A stretch of DNA of 64,000 bases, from positions 558,001 through 622,000 of the forward strand of contig NZ_ATXB01000001.1 of the NCBI RefSeq assembly GCF_000421465.1. The letters run 5' to 3'. This DNA comes from Methylohalobius crimeensis 10Ki (GTDB lineage: Bacteria > Pseudomonadota > Gammaproteobacteria > Methylococcales > Methylothermaceae). Within the stretch, counting starts at the first letter, position 1; every line of letters starts with the position of its first letter. Position numbers and translations under genes: made by a program. Shown here piece by piece: positions 34,388-43,173 of this stretch. The notes under the pieces are model-generated. The model was not told where the DNA came from and did no database searches. It saw only the letters and a list, made by a program, of their open reading frames with translations.

Positions 34388-35713
34388 TTAAGCCTTTTCC
34401 AAACGCGTTGTGGGGCGCCGGACGATGATCGTCATCCCGGCTAAGGATAAACTCTGCATGGCCAAGGTCGCCACGCCCGGGCCAATCAAGCCGAGGACTT
34501 GGGAGAGAGTCACGAACAAGGCAATATAAGCGATTGAAGCGGCACATTGCAGCCGGAAGACCGCGCCGGCGCGGTTGAGGGTATAAGCGGCCGGTCTCAG
34601 CGGGGCGCCGACGAGATCCAGTACCGCCGCTGCGATAAGCCAACTCATCAACACGCCGGCGGCGGCGTAGCTTTGTCCGACCGTGAGGCCCAGCAATCGA
34701 TCTCCCTGCCAAATGGACAATCCCGTCAAAATAATTGCAGGACCGGCCATGATGGCAATGAGATGGTAGAGAACCCGATTAAACTCGCCGTCGTTTCGAT
34801 GCCGCAGGCGCGCCAAGTGGGGATAAACGGCCTGGCGCACGAATAGCGCCGGCTTGGAAACCATTTTGGCGAATTCGCGCGCGATGCGGTAGAGCGCGGC
34901 CCCTTCCGTTCCCAGGAGCCAGCCCGCGAATAAGGTACCGACTTGTTTGGGCACCAGGTCGAGCGAGCTTTGCCAGTAGACGATGTTGAGAAAGCGCCAG
35001 ATGCCGGGGTGCTCGGCGCTGACGCGTTGGAATTCGAAGGGGCCGAACAGCGCCTCTCGCGGTAATTGGGTTCTGATCACCCGCCACCCCAGCCACTGCA
35101 TGGTCAGATATTGGGTTCCGAGCGCCGCGGCCCACACGCCTGCAATCATTGGAATCGTGGCACCGAAGACGGCGGTGACGCCGAGGATTCCGCCGAGCCG
35201 GACAATGCTGGCCGCGATGTGGACCCGGCCAATGACATCGAAGCGATCGAAGATTCGGAGAATCCCGTTGGCGGTGGCCGTCCCCGAAGCGAGCAGCACC
35301 AGGCAATACCAGACCGCGATGCGGGCGGTTCCCTCGGGCCAGGAAAAGAGATCGGCGGCGAAGTAGGCCGCTGCCATGCCCAACCCCGTTCCCGCAATCG
35401 CGCTGGTGAAGTCGATCAGCAGCATGATCCGGAGAAGACGTCCCAGGCCGTGGCGATCTTTTTCTTCCAGTAAGGGAACGCCGTAGCGCACGATGGCTTC
35501 GAACGGCTTGATATTGACCAAACCACGCCAGAGGGACGCATAGGCATGAACCAGAACCACGGTGCCGAATTCGGCCGAGCCGAGCACCCGCGCGCTGTAA
35601 AGCGTGGCGACAAAGGCGAGTATGCCCGCGGCGCTGCGTCCTCCGAGCAGATGCAGGAAGTTGCGCAAGACCCGGCCCAGGGCGCTCGTTTCGGGAGCAG
35701 TGGCTTTGCTCAT
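34388..35713 (-). CDS. Wzx-like polysaccharide flippase (oligosaccharide/lipid exporter)
   Basis: The 441-residue protein is almost wholly hydrophobic, with about 12 predicted membrane helices. It has the MATE/Wzx-like start LRNFLHLLGGRSAAGILAFVA followed by RVLGSAEFGTVVLVHAYAS, a conserved pattern in this family. Such proteins flip undecaprenyl-linked oligosaccharides across the inner membrane. The gene is upstream of the GMC oxidoreductase on the same strand, 32 bases away, and the two are probably co-transcribed. No glycosyltransferase or polymerase is nearby, so this is an orphan pair, not a full polysaccharide locus. Confidence 0.85.
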   Translation of the reverse strand: MSKATAPETSALGRVLRNFLHLLGGRSAAGILAFVATLYSARVLGSAEFGTVVLVHAYASLWRGLVNIKPFEAIVRYGVPLLEEKDRHGLGRLLRIMLLIDFTSAIAGTGLGMAAAYFAADLFSWPEGTARIAVWYCLVLLASGTATANGILRIFDRFDVIGRVHIAASIVRLGGILGVTAVFGATIPMIAGVWAAALGTQYLTMQWLGWRVIRTQLPREALFGPFEFQRVSAEHPGIWRFLNIVYWQSSLDLVPKQVGTLFAGWLLGTEGAALYRIAREFAKMVSKPALFVRQAVYPHLARLRHRNDGEFNRVLYHLIAIMAGPAIILTGLSIWQGDRLLGLTVGQSYAAAGVLMSWLIAAAVLDLVGAPLRPAAYTLNRAGAVFRLQCAASIAYIALFVTLSQVLGLIGPGVATLAMQSLSLAGMTIIVRRPTTRLEKA

Positions 35714-36009
35714 CGAGGTTGGCGGCCGTCAGTGCCGAGGGTTACGGAGAACCGGTGGTGGCTTGCGTCGATCGACAGCGGAGATCGATGATTCCACGAA
35801 TCCGATCTCTTCCATATCCGCTGCATTAGGAAATTTGGTTGTCCGTTCAAATTCGGGTTAATGGGTTGCCGATGGATGGATCTTGCGAGGAGGGCTCGCT
35901 AAGGTGTTGAGTTCAGAAATATTTTAATATAAGTACAAAGTGGCTACATCAGGCAATGCGTGGAATTCTCGGGCGAGCTCGATGTGTCTTGCATCACGGC
36001 CCGACAATT
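35714..36009. other. Non-coding gap upstream of the flippase
   Basis: This is 296 bases of moderately AT-rich DNA between the flippase start and the end of priA. It presumably holds the promoter of the flippase/GMC pair. I see no gene, clear hairpin or repeat. Confidence 0.4.
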
Positions 36010-38199
36010 TCAATATAAATCCAAAGGATCCACGTCCAGGGACCAACGGACTTTGCGCGCATTGGGGAGGTCTCCCAGCTGGGGTAGGAGACCATCCAGC
36101 AAACGATGCAAGGGCGCGCGCGCGGTGGCTTGGAGGAGCAGCTGGGCGCGGTGGCGGCCGGCGCGTTTGGGCATGGGGGCGGGAGCCGGCCCCAAAATCA
36201 GCATGTCGGGTCCGCTCAGCGAGTGGGCGCAGTTCGCCGCTTGTTCCAGGAACTGGAGAGGAATAGCCGGGTCGTTGGCTTCCGCCCGTAGCAATGCCTG
36301 CTGCGTGTAGGGAGGGAGATTCGCCTGGCGGCGTTCTTCCAAGGCTTGATTGGCGAATGTCGAATACCCGCCCTGAAGCAGGGCGGTCAGGAGAGGGTGA
36401 TCCGGATGGCGGGTCTGGATCAGTACCTGTCCCGGCTTGTCGGCTCGTCCGGCCCTGCCCGCCACTTGCACGATCAATTGCGCCATCCGTTCGGGAGCGC
36501 GGAAATCGGTGCTGTAAAGCCCCGCGTCGGCGTCCACGATGACCGCCAAGGTGACGTTGGGAAAGTGATGGCCTTTGGCCAGCATTTGCGTGCCCAAAAG
36601 CAGATCTATTTCTCCGGCGTGGACGGCTTCGATGAGCTTATCCAGACTGCCTTTGCGGCGGGTGGCGTCGCGATCGATGCGGGCGATGCGGTTATCGGGA
36701 AACAATTCGCTCAGTTCGGTTTCCAGGCGCTCGGTGCCTTGGCCGAGGGCGCGTAAATCCTCGGAGCGGCAATCTGGACAACGGGTCGGCAGGGGCCCTT
36801 CGTTGCCGCAATGATGGCAGCGCAGATGGCGGTCGCGGCGATGGATGACTTGGCGGGCGTCGCAGCGCGGACAAACGGCGATCCAGCCGCAGTTGTGACA
36901 GGTCAGGACGGGGGCGAAGCCGCGCCGGTTTAAAAACAGAAGCACCTGTTCTCCGCGCGCCAAGGTGGCTTGAACTGTCTTTTGCGTCGCCGGGGCCAGT
37001 CCCGCCCGGAGTTTCCTATTGCGGATGTCCACTTGTTGGAGGGTGGGCGCTTGGGCACTGCCGGCGCGCCGGGCAAGATGCAACCGGAGGTAGCGTTCTT
37101 GCCGGACGTTGTACAGGCTTTCCAGGGACGGAGTGGCCGAACCCAGCACGATCGGAATGTTTAATCGCCGCGCCCGCATCACCGCCGCGTCCCGCGCCGA
37201 AAAGCGGAATCCTTCTTGTTGTTTGAGTGAAGGGTCGTGTTCCTCGTCGATCAGAATCAAGCCCGGTTGGGCCATGGGCGTGAATACCGCCGATCGGGTG
37301 CCCAGAAGGATGGGTAATTCGCCCCGCTGAAAGCGAAGCCAGGCGTTGAGACGCTGAGTGTCGCTCAAGGCCGAATGAAACACGCCGATGGGACAGGTCA
37401 GGCGACGGCGGAAGCGGGTTTCCAATTGCGGGGTCAAGGCGATTTCCGGAAACAGGACCAATACTTGGCGACCCAGTTCGATCGTTTGTTCGATGATTCC
37501 CAGATAGACTTCGGTCTTGCCGCTTCCGGTCACACCTTCCAGCAGATACGCCCGGAAACGATCCAAGTCTTGGGTGACCGCATCAATGGCCTGCTGTTGG
37601 GCGGGATTGGGTTGGAAGGACGGAGGAAGGTTTGCTCCAGCTTCAAGGGTTTCCGCTTCTATGGACAGCCAGCCTTTGTCTGCAAGCGCCTTTGCCGGGG
37701 CACGCCAATCCCAGGTCAAATCGGACAAGTGGGTGGCGGTCAACATTCCGTCATATTGTCGCAGTAAGCTCAGCAAGGCGGCTTGCTTGGTGGCTTGGGC
37801 CGAGGGGCTGGCGGTTTGTCCGACGGAGGTTAGCCGCAATTGAATGCCGGTGTGGAGACGGGCCGGTTTTCCCTGGCGCAAGAGGTTCGGCAATGCGCTT
37901 AGGGTCACTTCCCCAATGGGGTGATGGTAATAACGCGCCGCCCAGCGCAGCAATGCCAGATCGTCGGCTCCCAGAAGCGGCGCCCGGTCCAAAAATTCCA
38001 CCGCCGGCCGAAGACGCTTCGGATCGATGTCAGTGGTGGTGTCCACGCCGAGCAAGATGCCGATTCGGTGCTTGCGTCCAAATGGGATTATGAGCCGCGT
38101 GCCCGGAAGAGGAGGCTCTGGGTAGGCCGCTTGGGGAGGGAGGTAATCGAAGACCGTGGGGATGGGGGCGGGAACGGCGACTTTGAGAATGGTGACCAT
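36010..38199 (-). CDS. priA: Primosomal protein N' (replication restart helicase)
   Basis: At 729 residues it matches E. coli PriA closely. The N-terminal DNA-binding domain starts VAVPAPIPTVFDYLPP. The helicase core has EGVTGSGKTEVYLGII (Walker A) and LILIDEEHDPSLKQQ (Walker B). The zinc region carries the eight-cysteine pattern CHNCGWIAVCPRCDA then CHHCGNEGPLPTRCPDC. Motif V/VI residues lie in LLLGTQMLAKGHHFPNVTL and QVAGRAGR. PriA recognises stalled or recombined forks and reloads the replisome. The gene is monocistronic. Confidence 0.98.
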   Translation of the reverse strand: MVTILKVAVPAPIPTVFDYLPPQAAYPEPPLPGTRLIIPFGRKHRIGILLGVDTTTDIDPKRLRPAVEFLDRAPLLGADDLALLRWAARYYHHPIGEVTLSALPNLLRQGKPARLHTGIQLRLTSVGQTASPSAQATKQAALLSLLRQYDGMLTATHLSDLTWDWRAPAKALADKGWLSIEAETLEAGANLPPSFQPNPAQQQAIDAVTQDLDRFRAYLLEGVTGSGKTEVYLGIIEQTIELGRQVLVLFPEIALTPQLETRFRRRLTCPIGVFHSALSDTQRLNAWLRFQRGELPILLGTRSAVFTPMAQPGLILIDEEHDPSLKQQEGFRFSARDAAVMRARRLNIPIVLGSATPSLESLYNVRQERYLRLHLARRAGSAQAPTLQQVDIRNRKLRAGLAPATQKTVQATLARGEQVLLFLNRRGFAPVLTCHNCGWIAVCPRCDARQVIHRRDRHLRCHHCGNEGPLPTRCPDCRSEDLRALGQGTERLETELSELFPDNRIARIDRDATRRKGSLDKLIEAVHAGEIDLLLGTQMLAKGHHFPNVTLAVIVDADAGLYSTDFRAPERMAQLIVQVAGRAGRADKPGQVLIQTRHPDHPLLTALLQGGYSTFANQALEERRQANLPPYTQQALLRAEANDPAIPLQFLEQAANCAHSLSGPDMLILGPAPAPMPKRAGRHRAQLLLQATARAPLHRLLDGLLPQLGDLPNARKVRWSLDVDPLDLY

Positions 38200-38568
38200 A
38201 GACTAACGATTTCTTCGCGCTGCGAATTCAGGGCTTTCAGAAAGGTCGAATTTTGAAGTATTATCGCGCTGGTAAAACGGTTTTTATCGTCATAGGAAAC
38301 AATTTTTGGCGCAAGTTTTATTCACAGATCATGTGGATAAGTTTGTGGAAAAGATGCTGAAATCGATCTGTGAGGCGCATAGGCGCTTGCCTTTTATCAA
38401 ATTGTAAAATTTCTAGACAGGTCGTAAATATGAATAAAAACAAATGCTTGTCATGTGGTTGCGATGATGTTCCCGGAATTGTTACAAGACGGCGGCGCAG
38501 GTTCGAGACATGTGCATAACTCTTGACTTGGCAGGACTTTTGTCGAATACCATCGGGATGGAGGCAAT
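38200..38568. promoter_or_regulatory. AT-rich gap with two DnaA boxes
   Basis: The 369-base gap between the divergent priA and HNH genes contains TTATTCACA at 38318-38326 and TGTGGATAA (inverted TTATCCACA) at 38332-38340, two strong DnaA-box matches in opposite orientation six bases apart. A weaker TTTGTGGAAAA follows, then AT-rich DNA up to about 38450. It could be a DnaA-controlled promoter, a DnaA titration site or part of a replication origin. A TTGACT at 38523-38528 with a weak -10 about 16 bases later may serve the HNH gene. Confidence 0.55.
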
Positions 38569-39165
38569 ATGAGCTTTTTGTCTTTGCAGGTGCTGCGCGC
38601 CGACACTTCCGGGATGCCGCTGGAGTGGATCGGTTATCAGGAAGCGGTCAAATTGTATTATCTTGAGCAGGTGGCATACAGTTGCGGTACTTCCCTCTAC
38701 CGGATACACGGGGGGGTGAATGCCCGCAGTGGAGAACAAAGCGTCATCGAGGTCAATTCGATCATCGCCACTTACGGCCAGGGTCCCCAGGCCAAGCATC
38801 ACAATCCGGCCTATACGCCTCCTTTGACCAACCGAACCTTGTTTCGACGCGACAATCATATCTGCCTCTATTGCGGTCAGCGCCTTTTGCACCGGGATTT
38901 GTCCCGCGATCACGTCACTCCCCTAACCCAGGGCGGGGCGGATATCTGGACCAACGTGGTGACTGCCTGCAAGCGCTGCAATAATCACAAGGCCGGCCGA
39001 ACCCCCGAGCAGGCGGGCATGGAATTGTTGGCGATTCCCTTCACGCCCACCCACGCCGAATACATATACCTTCAAGGGCGCAGGATTCTCAGCGATCAGA
39101 TGGCATTCCTGCGCGCCCATTTCCCCCGGCGGAGCCCGCTGCATCAACGCTTGGGGATGGGCTAA
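38569..39165 (+). CDS. HNH endonuclease family protein
   Basis: The 198-residue protein has an N-terminal half around LEWIGYQEAVKLYYLEQVAY and a C-terminal HNH nuclease domain. That domain has a zinc-type pair CLYCGQ, the HNH motif RDHVTPLTQGG (the first His), WTNVVTACKRCNNHKAGRTP with the central Asn and second Cys pair, and a terminal His. This type is common as a stand-alone gene in gammaproteobacteria; its substrate is unknown. The ATG follows GGAGGCAAT. Its stop overlaps the convergent dsbB stop by four bases. Confidence 0.88.
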   Translation: MSFLSLQVLRADTSGMPLEWIGYQEAVKLYYLEQVAYSCGTSLYRIHGGVNARSGEQSVIEVNSIIATYGQGPQAKHHNPAYTPPLTNRTLFRRDNHICLYCGQRLLHRDLSRDHVTPLTQGGADIWTNVVTACKRCNNHKAGRTPEQAGMELLAIPFTPTHAEYIYLQGRRILSDQMAFLRAHFPRRSPLHQRLGMG

Positions 39166-39653
39166 TCTTCGTTACACCAGCCGTTCCATACCGACCAGCC
39201 GGTCAGCAACAAGAACGCCGCCAGCGTCCAGGCGGGAATGCTGAGTCCCAGGAAGGTCCATAAAACCTCGCTGCATTCGCCGGTTCCGCTGACCAAGAGG
39301 CGAAGGGTCTCGGTCAAGGGAAAGTGTTCGAACACGTAAGCGAGACCGGGGCCGCAAGCCGGCACTTCCTCCTCGGGCAGATTTTGCAGCCACACGTGGC
39401 GGGCCGAGACCGCCGCACCGCCCAACGCGATTGCACCCGCGCCGGCGGCGTAAAATTTTCGTCCTCGTGAGGCCGGGTTATGGATCGCCCCCGCCAACAA
39501 TACCAGGGTGGTGACCAGTACGAATGCCCGCTGGGAAATGCATAAGGGGCACGGTTGCAAATCTTCCACGAATTGGAACCAGGCCGCTACCGCCAGCAAA
39601 GTGGCGCCGAATAAGAAACCGACTAGAAAACCGAGGCGCGGAGTGAGAGTCAT
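39162..39653 (-). CDS. dsbB: Disulfide bond formation protein DsbB
   Basis: The 163-residue protein has four membrane helices. It carries the first redox pair C35-P-L-C38 in the first periplasmic loop and the second pair at C100 and C127. DsbB reoxidises DsbA and passes electrons to quinone. In this organism disulfides matter directly for methanol oxidation, as both MxaF (vicinal Cys) and MxaI have them. Length and motif spacing are normal. Confidence 0.95.
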   Translation of the reverse strand: MTLTPRLGFLVGFLFGATLLAVAAWFQFVEDLQPCPLCISQRAFVLVTTLVLLAGAIHNPASRGRKFYAAGAGAIALGGAAVSARHVWLQNLPEEEVPACGPGLAYVFEHFPLTETLRLLVSGTGECSEVLWTFLGLSIPAWTLAAFLLLTGWSVWNGWCNED

Positions 39654-39945
39654 TTTTTAATAGTAATCCAAACTGTGTGATTAGCGGTGGGCATCAATTT
39701 AGCAGAGTTGTCCGGGCATGCAATAGGGATCGGGGGCAATGTCGGGTAATGGTTACAAGGGAAATCGTGATCATTCAAGCGCTTATTTTAAAGGAAAGGA
39801 AACGTGTCGTGGGTCGACGACGGTCTTATGCTCGTCTGGCCAAAAGATTTTGTTTTAACCTATTGATATTAAAATAAATAATTTGCTTGGCATTGATTGT
39901 GCTTTTTTAAGGAGGCAACGGTTGAACTGCTAATAGGAGATCGTG
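39654..39945. other. AT-rich gap upstream of the EF-hand gene
   Basis: These 292 bases become AT-rich towards 39900 (TTAACCTATTGATATTAAAA) and carry two purine-rich ribosome-site-like stretches, AAGGAGG near 39910 and AGGAG just before the EF-hand start. No gene is convincing here; it probably includes promoters for both divergent genes. Confidence 0.4.
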
Positions 39946-40218
39946 ATGAGCGTTTTAAAAATTGGATTGGCAATGGTTTTGTTTTCCTCTGCCACCTGGG
40001 CCGGCTCCACCTTCCAGAACCTGGATGCCGATGGGGACGGGCAGATCAGTATGGATGAAGCCATGAAACAGCCGGAACTGACACGGGACTTCAGTGCCAT
40101 CGATAAAAACCAGGACGGCATGTTGGATGCGGCGGAATTTGCCCGATTTGAAGCGGCTACGACGCCTGAGCAGGAGCAGGAGAAGCGAATGTATGAAGAG
40201 AAAGGTGATATGGAGTGA
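39946..40218 (+). CDS. Small secreted EF-hand calcium-binding protein
   Basis: The 90-residue product begins MSVLKIGLAMVLFSSATWA, a signal peptide cleaved before GSTF. The mature part has two canonical EF-hand loops, DADGDGQISMDE and DKNQDGMLDAAE, with all the calcium-coordinating acidic positions present. A charged, helical tail follows. The start was set at the ATG after AGGAGATCGTG. It is periplasmic or secreted and would bind calcium; a link to calcium-dependent methanol dehydrogenase is possible but unsupported by position. Confidence 0.88.
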   Translation: MSVLKIGLAMVLFSSATWAGSTFQNLDADGDGQISMDEAMKQPELTRDFSAIDKNQDGMLDAAEFARFEAATTPEQEQEKRMYEEKGDME

Positions 40219-40239
40219 ATTGAGCGCCTCAATAATGAT

Positions 40240-40740
40240 TTAGGGAGAACTTGCCAGGGAAGGCCTAGGCTTTTCGTTCGATGTCTGAATGGGATGGCAC
40301 CCCTGGATGGTTAGACGGGGCGGATGGACGGAAATGACAAAAGGACTCAGTTTGCTCAAGACGTTTAATCCCAGAATAGGTCGTTGGCTTTGCGGAAAGA
40401 CGGCAACTTCGATATTTTTCAGCCGACAGGAGGTTCCGATCGCTAAGCGCTGAATCCGGTAGAGGGGGACGTTAACCCGGTTTCCGTTAGCGAGAAATCC
40501 GGTTTGGGAGCGGACGTATTCGGCTTCTCCTTGTTGCTGTAATAAGCCCAGTGTTGCTTGGTCAATGCTCGAATAGCTGGAGCCGGTATCGAGCAGGAAT
40601 TGGGTGGGTGCCAAATTGGCCAACTTTCCGGTCACGTAGAAGGTGCCGCTACCGGGATCATGCAAAGGTACTGTCAGTTCGCTGCTATAAGGGGAGGTAA
40701 TGCTACTAAAAAATAACATCCAACCCAGCCAATGCTTCAT
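40240..40740 (-). CDS. Retropepsin-like aspartic protease, periplasmic
   Basis: The 166-residue precursor has a signal peptide (MKHWLGWMLFFSSITSP) and a single-lobed pepsin-like fold: the catalytic D51 in FLLDTGSSYSSID, then a flap region and the C-terminal ILGLNVLSKLSPFVI, which matches the conserved ILG strand. It belongs to clan AA bacterial aspartyl proteases, which act as homodimers. The substrate is unknown. It converges on the EF-hand gene, 21 bases away. Confidence 0.85.
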   Translation of the reverse strand: MKHWLGWMLFFSSITSPYSSELTVPLHDPGSGTFYVTGKLANLAPTQFLLDTGSSYSSIDQATLGLLQQQGEAEYVRSQTGFLANGNRVNVPLYRIQRLAIGTSCRLKNIEVAVFPQSQRPILGLNVLSKLSPFVISVHPPRLTIQGCHPIQTSNEKPRPSLASSP

Positions 40741-40800
40741 TTTTGCCTCTCAGATTCGGGGGTGGGTGTTGTTTCCGGCAATCTCAATTACCAAAAATCC

Positions 40801-40822
40801 AGCCTCGTCGCGTGACGAGGCT
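40801..40822 (-). terminator. Hairpin terminator after hemJ
   Basis: Nine-base perfect arms AGCCTCGTC / GACGAGGCT enclose a four-base loop (GCGT). On the minus strand the stem is followed by GGATTTTTGG, a T-rich tail. It lies 31 bases beyond the stop of the hemJ-like gene and closes that operon. Confidence 0.7.
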
Positions 40823-40853
40823 CTTTGTTTAATCATAGTCGATTCGTGGGATG

Positions 40854-41276
40854 TCAGAATGGCTTGACCGTCGCCAGAATCACGATGACGAACAGGAACA
40901 AAACGGGAATTTCGTTGATCCAGCGATAATACAGGTGGCTATGGCGATTGCGGTCGTGCTTGAAATCCAATAGCCACTTGCCGCAGGCCAAATGATAAAC
41001 CACCAGCCCGGCGAGGAGGGCGAATTTGGCGTGTAGCCAGCCTCGGCTTGCGTATACGGCCCAGGCGTAATCGTACAGCATCCAGAAGCCGAAGAGGAAA
41101 GTCAGCACCATCCCCGGGGTCATGATGCCGAAATAAAGTTTGCGCTCCATGATCTTGAAGCGTTCGCGGCCGGTATCATCTTCGGCCATGGCGTGATAGA
41201 CGTACAAGCGGGGGAGATAAAACAGTCCGGCGAACCAGGTCACCATAAAAATCAGATGGAAAGCCTTGAGCCACAT
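40854..41276 (-). CDS. hemJ: HemJ-type protoporphyrinogen IX oxidase
   Basis: The 140-residue protein has four membrane helices. Conserved HemJ features are the N-terminal LKAFHLIFMVTWFAGLFYLPRL with its invariant His, RLYVYHA, and a second conserved region GWLHAKFALLAGLVVYH. HemJ oxidises protoporphyrinogen IX to protoporphyrin IX in heme synthesis in bacteria lacking HemG and HemY. The start overlaps the stop of the TlpA-like gene (TAATG), so the two are coupled. Confidence 0.92.
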   Translation of the reverse strand: MWLKAFHLIFMVTWFAGLFYLPRLYVYHAMAEDDTGRERFKIMERKLYFGIMTPGMVLTFLFGFWMLYDYAWAVYASRGWLHAKFALLAGLVVYHLACGKWLLDFKHDRNRHSHLYYRWINEIPVLFLFVIVILATVKPF

Positions 41277-41794
41277 TATGCTTCTCCTCGTTCAAGCTGT
41301 TCTTCGATGAGGTTGCGGAGGCCGACCGTATCCGGCAGGCCGGTGTGCTGCATGATGAGGGTGCCGTCCGGAGCGATCAAAATCAAGCTGGGAATCAGTG
41401 CAATGTCGAAGGTATCGGCGATTGTTCCGACAGGATCCAGCACGATCGGATAGCCGAGGGCGTGGGTTTGGGTATAGGCGACCACCCGGCTGGGTGGGTC
41501 GTAGGGCATGGCCACCGCAAATATTTTCAAACCGCGCGGACCGTAATCTTGCTGAATGGCCTGCAGGATGGGGATTTCTCGCAGGCAGGCGGGACAATCC
41601 GTGGCCCAAAACGCCAACAAGACTGGCTGGCCCCGTAGTTCGTGCAGGTGAAATTTTTCCCCCTGGATCGTGGTAAGAGTGAGGTCGGGCGGTCTTTTCG
41701 GAGACAAGAGCCCCCATCCCATAGCGACGGTTAGGGCGACAGCGAGGCCCAACACGACGAGTCGTTTAAGTCCGCGGCGGGGGTTGAAGTACAT
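41276..41794 (-). CDS. TlpA/ResA-like thioredoxin-family protein
   Basis: The 172-residue protein has an N-terminal signal anchor (about 10-30) and a thioredoxin-fold domain with redox pair C67-P-A-C70 in AFWATDCPACLREIP. The cis-Pro region is IALIPSLILIAPDG. Such proteins are periplasmic thiol reductases, often involved in cytochrome c maturation. It overlaps the end of the ClC gene by 29 bases and the start of hemJ by one base, giving a tight ClC-TlpA-HemJ operon. Confidence 0.88.
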   Translation of the reverse strand: MYFNPRRGLKRLVVLGLAVALTVAMGWGLLSPKRPPDLTLTTIQGEKFHLHELRGQPVLLAFWATDCPACLREIPILQAIQQDYGPRGLKIFAVAMPYDPPSRVVAYTQTHALGYPIVLDPVGTIADTFDIALIPSLILIAPDGTLIMQHTGLPDTVGLRNLIEEQLERGEA

Positions 41795-43013
41795 AGCCTT
41801 CGGTCAGGGTTTGGTAGAGCGGCGCGGGATTCAATAAGCGCGATGTGCCTGCGGCGATGAAAGCCGTGGCCATCATCGGAAGCAGCAGGTTGTGGGTGTC
41901 GGTGATCTCCATCACCAGCACGAACGCGGTCATGGGGCTCTGGAGTATGCCGGAAAAATAGGCGGTCATGGTGAGGAGGATCATGACCAAAGGGTCGGTT
42001 AAAGGCAACCAATGGGACAGGTCGGCGCCCAGTCCCGCCCCCACCGTCAGGGAAGGGACGAACAGGCCGGCCGGTACGCCGCTTAGGGCGGTGGCGAATA
42101 CGGCGGCTCCCTTTTGCAGGGGATATAAAGGCGGCATGTTTTCAGGATGGGTCAGGATCTGCTTGAGCATGGGATAGCCGGTGCCGAAGGTGAGGTCTTG
42201 GGAGGCGTATCCCAGGCCAGCAACCACCAGACCGCAAGCCAGGGCCAATCCGATCTGACGCCAGCGGCCGAGCCGCGCTATGCGGCGGTAGGATTGAACC
42301 AGCAGCCAACTGAACACGCCTCCGCAAAAACCGCCTAGCACGCCGCAGACCGGGATAGCCCACCAATTTCGAAGATCCATCAGTTGAACTTCGGCGGTGT
42401 CGAGGAAGACATATTGATTGAGAATCACATAGGCGGTAATGCCGGCAAAGATGATCGCCGTGAGCACCAGACTCTCGATGCGTTCCTCCAGGGATCGCCC
42501 CAGCTCTTCGATGGCGAACATGATGCCGGCCAGGGGCGCGCTGAACAAGGCCGCAAATCCCGCGGCGCTGCCGGCCAAGATAAAACCGCGTTCCAGATAG
42601 TGCGGAGGAAAGCGGGCCAGTCGGCCCAGGGAGGTCATGATGGATGCGCCGATCTGTATCGCCGGCCCGCCCAGCCCGGCGGAGGCTCCCGCCAACAGGC
42701 TTAGATTGGTCAAGATGACTTTGCCTGCGGCGATGCGGAGGGAAACCAGACGGCTACGCAGGGTCAAATCGTCTTGGATGGTAAGGGCTGCTCTCACTTG
42801 CGGAACGCCGCTGCGCTCGGAGCCGGGAAACCAATATTCCATCACCCCGACAATCGCGGCCATGCCCAAGGGGCAAACCAGGAAGACGGTCCAAGGCCAA
42901 TGGTGTACGAATTGCCGAAATTCGGCCGCGGTTTGCTCGCTCAACAGGGAGAGGGCGCTGATGCACAACCCTACCAAGATCGTACCGCTCCAGAAGACGA
43001 TGCGCTGTTTCAT
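41766..43013 (-). CDS. ClC-family chloride channel/transporter
   Basis: From the ATG of MKQRIVFWSGTILVG the protein has 415 residues and about ten membrane segments; a TTG 48 bases upstream would add 16 residues. ClC signature regions are seen: RSGVPQVRAAL (the GSGIP-type ion motif), LAGASAGLGGPAIQIGAS (equivalent to GREGPxVQ, with the Arg-Glu replaced by Leu-Gly), and GVPAGLFVPSLTVGAGLG (GxFxP). ClC proteins conduct or exchange chloride. The lack of Glu in the second motif, the gating residue of exchangers, may make this a channel. No CBS domains are present. Its 3' end overlaps the TlpA-like gene. Confidence 0.9.
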   Translation of the reverse strand: MKQRIVFWSGTILVGLCISALSLLSEQTAAEFRQFVHHWPWTVFLVCPLGMAAIVGVMEYWFPGSERSGVPQVRAALTIQDDLTLRSRLVSLRIAAGKVILTNLSLLAGASAGLGGPAIQIGASIMTSLGRLARFPPHYLERGFILAGSAAGFAALFSAPLAGIMFAIEELGRSLEERIESLVLTAIIFAGITAYVILNQYVFLDTAEVQLMDLRNWWAIPVCGVLGGFCGGVFSWLLVQSYRRIARLGRWRQIGLALACGLVVAGLGYASQDLTFGTGYPMLKQILTHPENMPPLYPLQKGAAVFATALSGVPAGLFVPSLTVGAGLGADLSHWLPLTDPLVMILLTMTAYFSGILQSPMTAFVLVMEITDTHNLLLPMMATAFIAAGTSRLLNPAPLYQTLTEGYVLQPPPRT

Positions 43014-43104
43014 CGCGCCGGCGGAAAACGGACGCAGTTCCAAATCGCTTTGTCGCTCCAAAATGCGGTGTCGGAATTTGGTGGATGGTGTGAGATTTTA
43101 TGAG

Positions 43105-43110
43105 TATAAT
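43105..43110 (+). promoter_or_regulatory. Probable -10 element (TATAAT) upstream of rpsU
   Basis: A perfect TATAAT lies 63 bases before the rpsU ATG in an AT-rich stretch between the divergent ClC and rpsU genes. No good -35 hexamer is at 16-18 bases, so only the -10 is called. It would drive the rpsU-yqeY-dnaG-rpoD unit. Confidence 0.5.
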
Positions 43111-43173
43111 TTAATGTTTAAATGTCTTTCAAATAGTAACTGAATTTAACCTTATCGAATCGAAGGAGATTAG

